This document shows, in pieces, positions 48,872-57,917 of a stretch of DNA of 64,000 nucleotides. Each line of letters starts with the position of its first letter. Within the stretch, counting starts at the first letter, position 1. The translations under genes and the position numbers were made by a program. Location: NCBI GenBank assembly GCA_963835465.1, contig CAWIFR010000002.1, positions 372,001 through 436,000 on the forward strand, given 5' to 3'. The DNA is from Bog-756 sp963835465 (lineage in GTDB: Bacteria; Actinomycetota; Acidimicrobiia; Acidimicrobiales; RAAP-2). Below the pieces are notes generated by a model. It made no database searches, was not told where the DNA came from, and saw nothing but the letters and a program-made list of their open reading frames with translations.

Positions 48872-49906
48872 TCAGTCGTCGATCTCCTCCCAGATCGCCT
48901 GTTCGTCGTGCTCCTCCCAAGTCGCGCCTGGTAGAGCAATCGCCCAGCTGGTCCATGTCCCTACCGGTTTGGCCGGTACGGTTCTGACGCGGGCACGGAC
49001 GACTGTTTCAGGCGAGAGCTCCACCGGTGAACTCAACGGGGCCGTGGTCATTCCCCAGTGAGTAGGGGGATCGTCGGGTCCCACGCTGAGCGTGATCCCG
49101 GGCGCAAGCTCGGCGCTGAACCAGAGGGCGAGCGCGTTGGCCATACCTCGTTCGCGGACCGACAGCAGCACCTCAGCTTCGTGAGGCGCCCCTGCCTGCT
49201 CGAGCGTGATCAGGCCGGCGTCTGTCGTCCACAACTGACCCGGTTCGGAGCGTCTGTCTCCCGCCGCAAGATGACGGAAGCTGCCCGAGTAGTGGATCTC
49301 ATTGAGGGTCTTCGCCACGAGCTCCTCAAGATCGACGCCGTAGGGATTGTCGCGCAAGAAGTCGACCATGTCCTGAAGGTAGGTATCGTGAATAAGTGCT
49401 GTCCAGGCCGTGACCGTAGAGGGGATCATGATCCCCTCCGGCTTGAGCCAGCGATCCCGGGCGGCGATGAGTGGAACGAGCATCCCCTCGTCGATCCCGA
49501 ACCCTCCAAGCCACTCCGACACGATCACATCGACCCGCTCGGGAGGCTCGATCTCCATGACGTCACCCTGCAACACACGGACGGTCTCTCCGACGCCGTT
49601 GGCAAGAGCCAACTCGTGGGCAAGCACAGCCATAGTTGTCTGTTCCACTGCATAGACCCTCGCAGCACCGGCTCGTCCTGCCAGCACGCTCAGAATGCCG
49701 CTTCCGGCCCCGAAATCAAGGACGACGTCCCCGGGGCGTACGACCGAGTCGATCGCCCGCTTGAATGATTCGGTGCGAATTCGGTCGCGGATCATCGTCC
49801 GGTGCACCTCGAACTCGGCATACATCGGGTCCGGCGACTGCTTGATGGGTGTCCGCACAACCTCAATGTAACCCGAACCGCTTTTCGCTCCTTGAGTGCC
49901 GATCAT
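48872..49906 (-). CDS. PRMT-like class I SAM methyltransferase
   Basis: A 344-residue enzyme resembling protein arginine methyltransferases. Visible are EVHRTMIRDRIRTESFKRAI, the SAM site VVLDFGAGSGILSVLAGRAG, the acidic strand end AARVYAVEQ, and SEWLGGFGIDEGML. The last is positioned like the PRMT double-E loop. The C-terminal half is a beta-barrel-like region (LWFSAELAPGITLSVGPDDP). True PRMTs are rare in bacteria; the substrate here is unknown. ATG 49825 (MYAEFEVHRTMI) is an alternative start. Confidence 0.78.
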   Translation of the reverse strand: MIGTQGAKSGSGYIEVVRTPIKQSPDPMYAEFEVHRTMIRDRIRTESFKRAIDSVVRPGDVVLDFGAGSGILSVLAGRAGAARVYAVEQTTMAVLAHELALANGVGETVRVLQGDVMEIEPPERVDVIVSEWLGGFGIDEGMLVPLIAARDRWLKPEGIMIPSTVTAWTALIHDTYLQDMVDFLRDNPYGVDLEELVAKTLNEIHYSGSFRHLAAGDRRSEPGQLWTTDAGLITLEQAGAPHEAEVLLSVRERGMANALALWFSAELAPGITLSVGPDDPPTHWGMTTAPLSSPVELSPETVVRARVRTVPAKPVGTWTSWAIALPGATWEEHDEQAIWEEIDD

Positions 49907-50022
49907 GTGCCCAAGGGATCACTAAAGCCGGGACTTCTGGCCCTAGTGCAGCGTTTGGTACGGGATGAATCTGGATGTCTGATCGCATGCCCACGGTCAG
50001 TCGAGACCTGAAGGGGGTCACC

Positions 50023-50265
50023 ATGGGATTTCGACGACGGACACGGCGTCGTGCGCTAATTGCCGGGGCGGCGATCGGCCATCATGAGGCAACGAAGAAC
50101 GCTCAACAGCAGGCCTATGAGGAACCGGCCGACGCAGGCCAGGCGCAGTATGCGCCGCCACCAGCAGATCCGGCGGACGAGCTCGAACACCTCGCTCAGT
50201 TGCACTCCTCAGGAGCGTTGACAGACGAAGAATTCGCGGCGGCCAAGGCGAAGGCCATCGGCTGA
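50023..50265 (+). CDS. SHOCT-domain small protein
   Basis: About 80 residues from ATG 50023, preceded by GAAGGGGG. A basic start MGFRRRTRRRALIAGAAIGH, a Pro/Gln-rich linker, and the C-terminal SHOCT motif ELEHLAQLHSSGALTDEEFA. SHOCT is a short oligomerisation segment. Same architecture class as the small basic protein at 46.7 kb, but with the SHOCT part intact. Confidence 0.8.
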   Translation: MGFRRRTRRRALIAGAAIGHHEATKNAQQQAYEEPADAGQAQYAPPPADPADELEHLAQLHSSGALTDEEFAAAKAKAIG

Positions 50266-50323
50266 GTACATCATGTCCGGCCGGTCAGGAGACCGGATTG
50301 ATTCGACAGAAATGGAAGTTGCG

Positions 50324-50740
50324 ATGAGCGAATCTAGAAAGGCAGTGCTGCTCAAGGCACTGGAAGCCGAGGTCGGTGCCGAGCAGGTCGATCTGCCTGC
50401 CCTGTTCACCGACGACGTAGTGGGGTGGTCGCCGTACGCATCGGTATCAGGGCTGACCGCCCTGTCGGAACTCGCCACCCTCCGTGAAGTGGCGTTCTCC
50501 AACGTGGTCATCTCCTTCCGGGGGCTCGATGAAGTCGGGAACAAAGCAGTCGCCGAATGGCTCATCGAAGCTGACCGTACGGGGCCGTTGGTGTTGGACG
50601 AGGGCGGCGCGATCGCGCCGACCGGGCGCCGGGTCCAGTTGGCCGGCGTCACTGTCGCCGACTTTCGTGGAGACAAGATCCGGTCGTTTCGGACGTACTT
50701 CGACGACATCTCGCTCATCGAGCAGATGGTCGACGTCTGA
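50324..50740 (+). CDS. SnoaL-like (NTF2 fold) protein
   Basis: A 138-residue protein starting at ATG 50324 (MSESRKAVLLKALEAEVGAE). The NTF2-like pattern includes LFTDDVVGWSPYASVSGLTA, VVISFRGLDEVGNKAVAEWL and VTVADFRGDKIRSFRTYFDD. These are small conical folds used as enzymes or ligand binders. No active-site assignment is possible. It lies 58 nt downstream of the SHOCT gene. Confidence 0.75.
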   Translation: MSESRKAVLLKALEAEVGAEQVDLPALFTDDVVGWSPYASVSGLTALSELATLREVAFSNVVISFRGLDEVGNKAVAEWLIEADRTGPLVLDEGGAIAPTGRRVQLAGVTVADFRGDKIRSFRTYFDDISLIEQMVDV

Positions 50741-50753
50741 CTCCCAGAGCATT

Positions 50754-51494
50754 GTGACTTTCCAAGTCGAGAACAGGCCCGATCCACTCGATATCGAGTA
50801 CCTCGAATCGCAGATCCGCCGCGAGGCGTCTGCTGCGATGGGGCTCGGCGAAGAAGTGGACTTGGCCATCTTCGTACGCGAAGCAGGCACAGTGGTCGCC
50901 GGCATCAGCGGCTGGACCTGGGGAGACTGTTGCGAGTTGCAGAACCTCTGGGTTGAGCCATCTCGCCGGGGTAGCGGCCTAGCGTCTCGTCTCATCGCAG
51001 CGGCCGAAGCAGAAGCCGCAGCTCGCGGGTGCTCGCAGACTATTCACTTCACCTACGACTTTCAGGCCCGGTCCCTGTATGAAAAGAACGGCTACGAACT
51101 GGTGGGTTGCGTTGACAATTTCCCGTCAGGCACGAATGTCCTCTGGTACCGCAAGAGCCTCGGGCCCACTGTCGTTTCGGCTAAACCCGGCATGGCGCCC
51201 CAGAAGCGCAAGGATTCGTGCTATTTCGCAGGGCCAACCCGCGAAGGTCGTCCGGACACGGTGGACGGTGTGCCGATCTCGGAGGACTGCCCTACGTGTG
51301 GCTCGGGCGACGTTCCGTACCTCGTTGTCCGTTCGAGCAGCAAACAGAATGGTGACGGGGTGAGTTGGCGATGTCGCCGCTGTCGGAGCGAGTGGTCAAA
51401 CAGTCCAAGTGACGATCCACTGCGTCACTCAGGGCAGAAGAGCTCGAAGGACTATGTAGCTCAGCAGACAGGAGAGACGCATGAACGTATCTGA
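50754..51494 (+). CDS. GNAT acetyltransferase with C-terminal zinc ribbon
   Basis: About 246 residues from GTG 50754. The GNAT part has AIFVREAGTVVAGISGWTWG, LQNLWVEPSRRGSGLASRLI (the acetyl-CoA loop RRGSGLA) and RSLYEKNGYELVG. A tail of about 95 residues contains CPTCGSG and CRRCRSEW, which together form a likely four-Cys zinc ribbon. This fusion is uncommon. It starts 14 nt after the SnoaL stop and overlaps the aquaporin gene by 14 nt. Substrate unknown. Confidence 0.75.
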   Translation: MTFQVENRPDPLDIEYLESQIRREASAAMGLGEEVDLAIFVREAGTVVAGISGWTWGDCCELQNLWVEPSRRGSGLASRLIAAAEAEAAARGCSQTIHFTYDFQARSLYEKNGYELVGCVDNFPSGTNVLWYRKSLGPTVVSAKPGMAPQKRKDSCYFAGPTREGRPDTVDGVPISEDCPTCGSGDVPYLVVRSSSKQNGDGVSWRCRRCRSEWSNSPSDDPLRHSGQKSSKDYVAQQTGETHERI

Positions 51495-52308
51495 AGTCGC
51501 TAAAGCACCGAGCCCCGAAGATACTCAGCAGGCAGTCCAGGAAGCGTTCGGTACCCGCTATTTGCTGAAGTTCTCCGAGGACACGCTCCGTCACCGACCG
51601 CTCTGGATCCGGCTAATCATCGAATTCGTCGGCACCTTCGTCCTCGTCACGGTGGCTGCTGGCTCTGGCGTCATCAATCACTACGTGGGAGGCGGTCCGA
51701 TCAGCAGGACGGCCGCCGTCATTGCCCCAGGGGCCGTCGTCATGGCCATGATCTATGCCCTGGGCCCACTGTCGGGCCTCCATATCAATCCTGCCGTCAC
51801 CCTGGCCTTTGCCGGACGCCGGGTATTCAAACTTGCCTGGGTCTTGCCGTATCTCGTCGTCCAGTTTGCCGGAGCGGTGCTAGCTGCGCTGTTCCTGCAA
51901 GCTATGTACAGTCACGTCTCCTCGGGCGGCAACTATCCCATCGCCAAGCCGGGCGGAGAATGGCGGTCGCTGGTGATGGAGATCGTCCTTACGGCGATTC
52001 TGGTCACGGTAATTCTCCACACAGCCACTGGTTATCGAAGCATCGGACATAATGCCGCCCTCGCTGTCGGTTCCACTGTTGCGTTGCTCGGCCTGTTCGC
52101 CAGTCCGATCAGTGGTGCCTCAATGAATCCGGCCCGCACGCTGGGCCCCGACATCGTCAGCCTCAACTTCACAGGTTGGTGGATCTACATCATTGGGCCG
52201 ATCGTGGGCGCAGCCATCGCACTGGCGCTGATCAGCCTGGTTCGTGGTGTTCCTGATCACGAGGAGCGAGAAGCGGCAGAGGGTGGTGCGCTGCCGATGG
52301 AGCGGTAG
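51481..52308 (+). CDS. MIP-family channel (aquaporin/aquaglyceroporin)
   Basis: A 275-residue six-helix channel with both NPA boxes, HINPAVTLAF and SMNPARTLGPD. The second is followed by Arg, the selectivity-filter residue. An N-terminal cytosolic extension of about 40 residues (APSPEDTQQAVQEAFGTRYL) is unusual in length. Water or small-solute transport is expected; glycerol versus water is not decidable here. Overlaps the GNAT gene. Confidence 0.9.
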   Translation: MNVSEVAKAPSPEDTQQAVQEAFGTRYLLKFSEDTLRHRPLWIRLIIEFVGTFVLVTVAAGSGVINHYVGGGPISRTAAVIAPGAVVMAMIYALGPLSGLHINPAVTLAFAGRRVFKLAWVLPYLVVQFAGAVLAALFLQAMYSHVSSGGNYPIAKPGGEWRSLVMEIVLTAILVTVILHTATGYRSIGHNAALAVGSTVALLGLFASPISGASMNPARTLGPDIVSLNFTGWWIYIIGPIVGAAIALALISLVRGVPDHEEREAAEGGALPMER

Positions 52309-52423
52309 GCATCTGGGGCCGGTGCAGTACCAGCTAACCAACCCAGCGCATGCGAGTCCGAGTGGGCCCGGCAATCTAATGAAGTACGGATAGCGGAAGC
52401 CGGATCGTAAGAGAGGAAGTGCA

Positions 52424-53860
52424 ATGGCTGATCATAAGATCGACCACCAGAACGTCGAGGAGCGACGGGCGGAGGGAGAAGGGGCGCGCGTGCGGTCGGC
52501 GCTGGACGGCCATGGTCGATGGCGGGCTGCCGATGACCGGCCCGATCCGGTGGCGGTACTCGAGGCGCAGAACCTTACTCGGGAGCCCGACCTGGTTCCC
52601 GTCCGCCACGGCCGGATGGCCGCCTCTCCGTTCACCTTCTACCGCGGGGCGGCCAAGATCATGGCAACCGACCTGCGCGACACACCGACTGCTGGCCTGA
52701 ACGTCCAGCTGTGTGGCGACGCTCACCTGTCGAACTTCGGTGCGTTTGCGTCGCCCGAACGAACCCTGTTGTTTGACCTCAACGACTTCGATGAAACGTT
52801 GCCGGGGCCGTTTGAATACGACGTCAAGCGAATGGCAGCAAGCTTTACCATCGCCGGACGCAACAACGGCTTTGCCAAGCCCGACGTCAAGGCTTCAACG
52901 ATCGCTTCGGTGGCCGCCTATCGCCAGGCCATGGCGCAGTTCGCGGAGATGGGAAACATGGACATCTGGTACGCACGGTTGACTGAGCAAGAGATCCTGA
53001 AGGCGATGAAGGCGCTCAAGAAGAGCGAGCTAACGAAGCAAGCGGCCTCACAGGTCAAGAAGGGGGAGAAACGGGCCCTGAAGAGTGCAGAGAAGGCGCA
53101 TAGTCGCGACAGCATGCAAGCTCTGTCGAAGCTCGGTGAGATGGTCGACGGCCACTACCGGATCATCAGCCAGCCTCCCGTCGTGATCCCCTTGCGCGAC
53201 CTCGTAGCTATCTCTGAGTACTCGATCAACGAGATGCAGGAGATGGTCCACCGGCAGTTTCGTGCATATCGGTCCACGTTGCAGGAGGATCGCCGCCATC
53301 TCCTGGAGCGCTTCGAGATCGTCGACATGGCCCGGAAGGTGGTGGGCGTGGGGAGCGTCGGAACCCGCGCGTTCGTCATCCTGCTCCAAGGCCGCGACGA
53401 GCAGGACCCGCTGTTTCTCCAGGTGAAGGAGGCGACAGCCTCGGTACTCGAGGACCACCTCCCCAAGAGCAAGTTCAAGCAGCCCGGTGAGCGGGTCGTC
53501 CAGGGGCAGCGGCTGATGCAGGCGGCCAGTGACATCTACCTGGGTTGGTCGAAGGGAGCCGAGGCCGACCGTTACCTGTACTGGCGCCAATTGCGTGACA
53601 TGAAGGGTTCCGCACTGGTCGAGACGATGACGCCGGTAGTGCTCGGGTTCTATGCCGGCCTATGCGGCTGGACGCTGGCCCGGGCCCACGCCCGGTCTGG
53701 GGATGCGGTGGCCCTTTCCGCATACCTCGGTGAGGGCGATGACTTCGATCGGTCGATCGCCCGGTTCTCCGAAGGCTATGCGGACCAGAATGAGCGCGAC
53801 TACGAGGTCTTCGCGGAGGCAATCCGGGCCGGACGGTTGGATGCCACAGAGGGCATCTGA
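52424..53860 (+). CDS. DUF2252 protein (kinase-like fold)
   Basis: An intact 478-residue protein of the DUF2252 family, distantly related to kinase and phosphotransferase folds. Characteristic segments are SPFTFYRGAAKIMATDLRDT, LNVQLCGDAHLSNFGAFASP, LLFDLNDFDETLPGPFEYDV and RAHARSGDAVALSAYLGEGD. GDAHLSNFG and FDLNDFDE sit where catalytic-loop and metal-binding Asp residues occur in such folds. Function unproven. It is preceded by GAGAGGAAG and stands alone between the aquaporin and the maturase. Confidence 0.88.
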   Translation: MADHKIDHQNVEERRAEGEGARVRSALDGHGRWRAADDRPDPVAVLEAQNLTREPDLVPVRHGRMAASPFTFYRGAAKIMATDLRDTPTAGLNVQLCGDAHLSNFGAFASPERTLLFDLNDFDETLPGPFEYDVKRMAASFTIAGRNNGFAKPDVKASTIASVAAYRQAMAQFAEMGNMDIWYARLTEQEILKAMKALKKSELTKQAASQVKKGEKRALKSAEKAHSRDSMQALSKLGEMVDGHYRIISQPPVVIPLRDLVAISEYSINEMQEMVHRQFRAYRSTLQEDRRHLLERFEIVDMARKVVGVGSVGTRAFVILLQGRDEQDPLFLQVKEATASVLEDHLPKSKFKQPGERVVQGQRLMQAASDIYLGWSKGAEADRYLYWRQLRDMKGSALVETMTPVVLGFYAGLCGWTLARAHARSGDAVALSAYLGEGDDFDRSIARFSEGYADQNERDYEVFAEAIRAGRLDATEGI

Positions 53861-53996
53861 TGGGGGCGACTGCACGGGGCTGTCGAAAGCTGTCTGACGG
53901 GATGCCAAGACGATGTGCCTAGGTCGAGCGGGGCGCCGGTCACTTTGATGACGGCGATGGTGCGGCTCCATCTGGTTCACAAGGGAGCCAGCGGAC

Positions 53997-55319
53997 ATGG
54001 ATGACATCCCGATCACCCTCACCAAGAAGTCCCGGTCTGATCCTTGCCTGCCAGCTCTGCCAATCGAGCGTCCGGCGGCGGCACCGCCCTACTTTCACGT
54101 GCTTGCCAAGCCCTCGGGCCCCATATGCAATCTGGATTGCAGCTACTGCTTCTTCTTATCAAAGGAGGCTCTCTACCCAGGCGACCGCTTCCGGATGCCT
54201 GACGAGACCCTCGAGCGCTATATCCGCCAGGTGCTCGAGTCTCAGGACGATCCCGACGTGACGGTGGCCTGGCAGGGTGGAGATCCCACGTTGATGGGTA
54301 TTGGGTTCTTCCGCCGGGCCCTAGAGCTGGTCGAGCGATACCGACGGCCAGGGCAGACCGTGAGTCACTCGATCCAAACCAATGGGACTCTCCTGACTGA
54401 TGAGTGGTGTGACCTTTTCGCCGAGCACAAGTTCCTAGTCGGGATCAGCATCGACGGGCCGCGTGAACTCCACGACACATATCGCGTCGACAAGAAGGGG
54501 CGGCCGACGTTCGAAAAGGTAACGCGGGGCCTCGACCTGCTCATGGCCCATGAGGTCGACGTGAACGTGTTGTGTACTGTCAATGCGGCCAATCAGGATC
54601 GACCACTCGATGTCTACCGGTTCTTTCGGGACGATCTCGGCGTCCGATTCATCCAGTTGATCCCGATCGTAGAACGGGAGAACGACACGGGCTTCCAGGA
54701 AGGCGACCGGGTGACCGACCGTTCGGTGAACCCAAATGCGTGGGGAAGGTTCCTGTCAGCGATCTTTGACCAGTGGATCGTACGTGATGTGGGGACCATC
54801 TTCGTCTCCCATTTCGACGCCGCTCTCGCATCCTGGGTTGGCATTCCACCCGGCTTATGCATCTTCAACGAGACATGTGGCAATGCTGTCGCTCTTGAAC
54901 ACAACGGCGATCTCTATTCGTGTGACCACTTCGTCGAACCCGGGTATCTCCTCGGCAACATTGCCGACTCGCACATGGTCGACCTGATGGCGTCTGAGCG
55001 CCAGCGAGCCTTTGGAAGCGCCAAACGCGATTCGCTCCCCAAGTTCTGCCGGACGTGCGAGGTTCGATTCGCTTGTCAGGGGGAGTGCCCGAAGAACCGG
55101 TTCACTCTCACCCCCGACGGCGAAGAGGGTCTCAACTACCTCTGCGCCGGATACAAGGACTTCTTCACTCACATCGAAGGCCCGATGCAGATCATGGCTG
55201 ACCTCGTCCGCAAGGGTAGATACGCCGACGAGATCCTGAACGTCTGGAGATCTGCCGTCCGGAACGACCCCTGTCCCTGCGGCAGTGGCCGTAAAGCGAA
55301 GGTCTGCCACCAGATCTGA
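53997..55319 (+). CDS. Anaerobic sulfatase-maturating radical SAM enzyme with SEC-C tail
   Basis: A 440-residue radical SAM enzyme of the anSME group, which oxidises a sulfatase Cys or Ser to formylglycine. The SAM cluster motif is CNLDCSYC (C44, C48, C51). Next come VTVAWQGGDPTLMG and HSIQTNGTLLTDEWC. The SPASM auxiliary-cluster region has CIFNETCGNAVALEHNGDLY, SCDHFV, FCRTCEVRFACQGECPKNR and YLCAGYKDFF. The C-terminus adds NDPCPCGSGRKAKVCHQ, a SEC-C zinc motif not usual for anSMEs. The only sulfatase in the window, at 44.1 kb in the same element, has the matching Cys-type site. Confidence 0.92.
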   Translation: MDDIPITLTKKSRSDPCLPALPIERPAAAPPYFHVLAKPSGPICNLDCSYCFFLSKEALYPGDRFRMPDETLERYIRQVLESQDDPDVTVAWQGGDPTLMGIGFFRRALELVERYRRPGQTVSHSIQTNGTLLTDEWCDLFAEHKFLVGISIDGPRELHDTYRVDKKGRPTFEKVTRGLDLLMAHEVDVNVLCTVNAANQDRPLDVYRFFRDDLGVRFIQLIPIVERENDTGFQEGDRVTDRSVNPNAWGRFLSAIFDQWIVRDVGTIFVSHFDAALASWVGIPPGLCIFNETCGNAVALEHNGDLYSCDHFVEPGYLLGNIADSHMVDLMASERQRAFGSAKRDSLPKFCRTCEVRFACQGECPKNRFTLTPDGEEGLNYLCAGYKDFFTHIEGPMQIMADLVRKGRYADEILNVWRSAVRNDPCPCGSGRKAKVCHQI

Positions 55320-55456
55320 TCTCTCTTCGAAGGTGAAGGTGTCTGGAGTGATGCTGTTCGATTTCTTGCATCTCCTAAAGGCGCTCGACGATTGGTAGCC
55401 CAGACAGTGCAGAGCGGCATCCGTCTGACTCGGGGAGGAGGGTTTACCTTCGGTTT

Positions 55457-56491
55457 CTAGGGGGATGATCCAGAGCCCACATTGACGGTAACCCTGGGCG
55501 TCAATTGGACCTGCACGTTGCCTGGAGTGACGCCGTGCTGAATGAGGGAGACTTTGAGGCCAGCCGTGCTGGGGTACGGAGGCGGCCCCTCGAATTGAGC
55601 GATCACGTTGCCGTGACTGTTGGTCGTGACGGACACGAGCGTCCACCCGGTGGCCCTCTCCCAGCTCTGGGAAGCCGTGGTCACAGCGGCTTCACTGTTG
55701 GTTTGCTGGACGATCGTCACCGATTCCGTCGTAAGGGGCACTGCCACGATGACCACCAGGGCGGCGATCACGAAGACGGCATTCCGCCGGTTCAGTGCCC
55801 GACTCTCCGCGGTGCCGAGCTGTGGCGTCATCCGATGCACGCCGTAGAGCGCCATGACGACGGTCCCCACTCCAAGAATGGCTGCCACGTTGGTGATGAA
55901 GAGCAGCGTGGCACCTCCGGCCTGGCTCCACTGATGTGCCTGCAGGGTCAGACCGACCACGACGAGAGGCGGTACCAGGGAGATGGCGATGGCCACCCCG
56001 GGTAGCGTGTCGGAGATGTCTCGCCTCACAAGGGCAATGGAGCCCACAGCCCCCGTGGCCAGTGCGGCAAGGAGGTCGATCAGGCGGGGGCTCACCCGCG
56101 AGGCCACTTGGGCATTGTTCTGCGCGTCCACCACCCCGGGCACGACTACTCCGAGCAGCCACCCGATAGCGATGGCGATGACGGACCCCACGATGAGAAT
56201 CCCCAGCGACCGCAGAAGATTCTTTCGGTCTCCAAGCACCGACGACAACATGGTGCCCTGAATCGGCACCATGAGGGGCGCAACGATCATCGCTCCAATG
56301 ATCGTTGCCGTTGAGTCGCTCACAATCCCCGCCCCAGCGATGACGGCGGAAAGGGTGATGAGCATCCAGAAACGACTGAGGCGCTGTTTGACCTCAGGCC
56401 CGTCAAAGAAGACTGCGTCCCTCATGTAGTCAAGGTCTTGCCGGGCGATGCTGGGCACTGGGGTGTACCTCCTCGGACTGATCAGTGCCAC
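55457..56491 (-). CDS. DUF389 integral membrane protein
   Basis: A 344-residue protein. A cytosolic start (MRDAVFFDGPEVKQRLSRFW) leads into about six helices with GAGIVSDSTATIIGAMIVAP, LMVPIQGTMLSSVLGDRKNL and TLPGVAIAISLVPPLVVVGL, the family hallmarks. The C-terminal 90 residues form an extracytoplasmic domain after NAVFVIAALVVIVAVPLTTE. Function of the family is unknown. It is transcribed toward the maturase gene (convergent). Confidence 0.85.
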   Translation of the reverse strand: MALISPRRYTPVPSIARQDLDYMRDAVFFDGPEVKQRLSRFWMLITLSAVIAGAGIVSDSTATIIGAMIVAPLMVPIQGTMLSSVLGDRKNLLRSLGILIVGSVIAIAIGWLLGVVVPGVVDAQNNAQVASRVSPRLIDLLAALATGAVGSIALVRRDISDTLPGVAIAISLVPPLVVVGLTLQAHQWSQAGGATLLFITNVAAILGVGTVVMALYGVHRMTPQLGTAESRALNRRNAVFVIAALVVIVAVPLTTESVTIVQQTNSEAAVTTASQSWERATGWTLVSVTTNSHGNVIAQFEGPPPYPSTAGLKVSLIQHGVTPGNVQVQLTPRVTVNVGSGSSP

Positions 56492-56711
56492 TATGGCTAT
56501 CGCAGTCCGACTCAGATTTCAGGCAACGGCGCAGTTGCCGAAGAGTTCGTCATCAGTAGGCGACCTTCGCTGACAATGAATAATCACGAATGCGGCAGGT
56601 GCTTAATCCAGGCAGGAGAGGCTTGTGACCGCTCCCGGCAGCGTTTGGTACGCCCTGTCTGATCACCATTGAAATGAATGTGGTTTGGGCGCAGGCTGGC
56701 GCACAGAGAAA

Positions 56712-56747
56712 GACACCGCCCGGCTCTTCGTCGAGCCGGGCGGTGTC
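56712..56747. terminator. Strong hairpin (15-bp stem)
   Basis: GACACCGCCCGGCTC (56712-56726) and GAGCCGGGCGGTGTC (56733-56747) are perfect inverted copies around the loop TTCGTC. There is no clear U-tract after it (TCCTGATCGTTT), so a GC-rich actinobacterial-type terminator is the best reading. It lies about 220 bp upstream of the DUF389 start, between that gene and the IS21. Confidence 0.6.
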
Positions 56748-57140
56748 TCCTGATCGTTTGGCTCTCGGCGACTATGACGCTGACCGTGGCAGCGGGTAGT
56801 CACCCCATGGGTGTGTGGCGCCGCTGCTGGCGCCAGCGCATTATCGACGTTGTCAGCACCTTCGCCGAGCTTGATTTCGTAGTCAGAATCTGTTCGTTTA
56901 GGAAGCCAGCACCTCCTTCGCCGTTTCCATTGGGGACTGCTGCGGCTCAGTCTTCGGGACGATGGGCCTCAGAAGCGGCCCGCCCCCGATCCCTCCGGAG
57001 GCGACCGGGCCACACGGGGTCCGGGAATGGCCCGTAGCCATGCCTGCCAAGACTGGTGGTCACGGTCTGTGTCCATGGCCAGTTTCCAGTCCGCGGTTTT
57101 GGCCACCAGATGTCCGCACCCTTCGCGCTGATGTTCAACT

Positions 57141-57917
57141 CTAGGTGAGCTTCGGGGCACCTCCCCTCTGGCGGGCCTCCTTCAACCGGAACGACTCCCC
57201 GGAGGTGGCCACGACGACGCCGTGATGGAGGAGCCGGTCGAGCAGGCTGACGGCCGTGGTGTGCTCGGGCAGGAACCGTCCCCAGTCCTCGAACGGCCAG
57301 TGCGAGCCGATGCCGAGGGACCGGCGTTCGTAGGCGGCGGCCACGATCCGGAAGAACAGCTGGGCGCCGGTGTCGTCCATCGGGGCGAACCCGATCTCGT
57401 CGATCAGGATCAGGTCCGCCTTCAGGATCTGCTCGACGACCCGGCCGACGGAGTTGTCGGCCAGACCCCGGTAGAGGGTCTCGACCAGTTCGGTGGCGGT
57501 GAAGTAGCGGACCCGCCGTCCGGCCTCGACGGCGTGGTGCCCGAGGGCGACGAGCAGGTGGCTCTTGCCCGTGCCCGCCGGCCCCACGAGGCAGAGGTTC
57601 TCCTTGGCTGCGATCCACTCGAGGCTGACCAGATAGTCGAAGGTGGCCCGGGGCACCGACGAGGCCTCCACGTCGAACTCGTCGAGTTGTTTGCTGACCG
57701 GGAAGGCGGCCGCCTTCAGGCGACCCCGGGCGTTGGAAGCGTCCCGTGAGGCGATCTCGGCCTCGACCAACGTGCGGAGGAACTCCTCGGGCTTCCAGCG
57801 CTGGGTCTTGGCCACCACCAGCAGCTCGGGCGACAGCCGCCGCATGGCCCCGAGGCGGAGGCGACGGAGACCGGCCTCGAGATCGGTCGGCAGTGGTGGC
57901 GGTGTGGTGGTGCTCAC
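57141..57917 (-). CDS. istB: IS21 helper ATPase IstB
   Basis: A 258-residue AAA+ ATPase that assists IstA. Walker A is LVGPAGTGKSHLLVALG, Walker B ADLILIDEIGFAPMDD, with SNARGRLKAAAFPVSKQLDE upstream and FEDWGRFLPEHTTAVSLLDR downstream. All are typical of IstB. Overlaps istA by 4 nt. Intact. Confidence 0.92.
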   Translation of the reverse strand: MSTTTPPPLPTDLEAGLRRLRLGAMRRLSPELLVVAKTQRWKPEEFLRTLVEAEIASRDASNARGRLKAAAFPVSKQLDEFDVEASSVPRATFDYLVSLEWIAAKENLCLVGPAGTGKSHLLVALGHHAVEAGRRVRYFTATELVETLYRGLADNSVGRVVEQILKADLILIDEIGFAPMDDTGAQLFFRIVAAAYERRSLGIGSHWPFEDWGRFLPEHTTAVSLLDRLLHHGVVVATSGESFRLKEARQRGGAPKLT

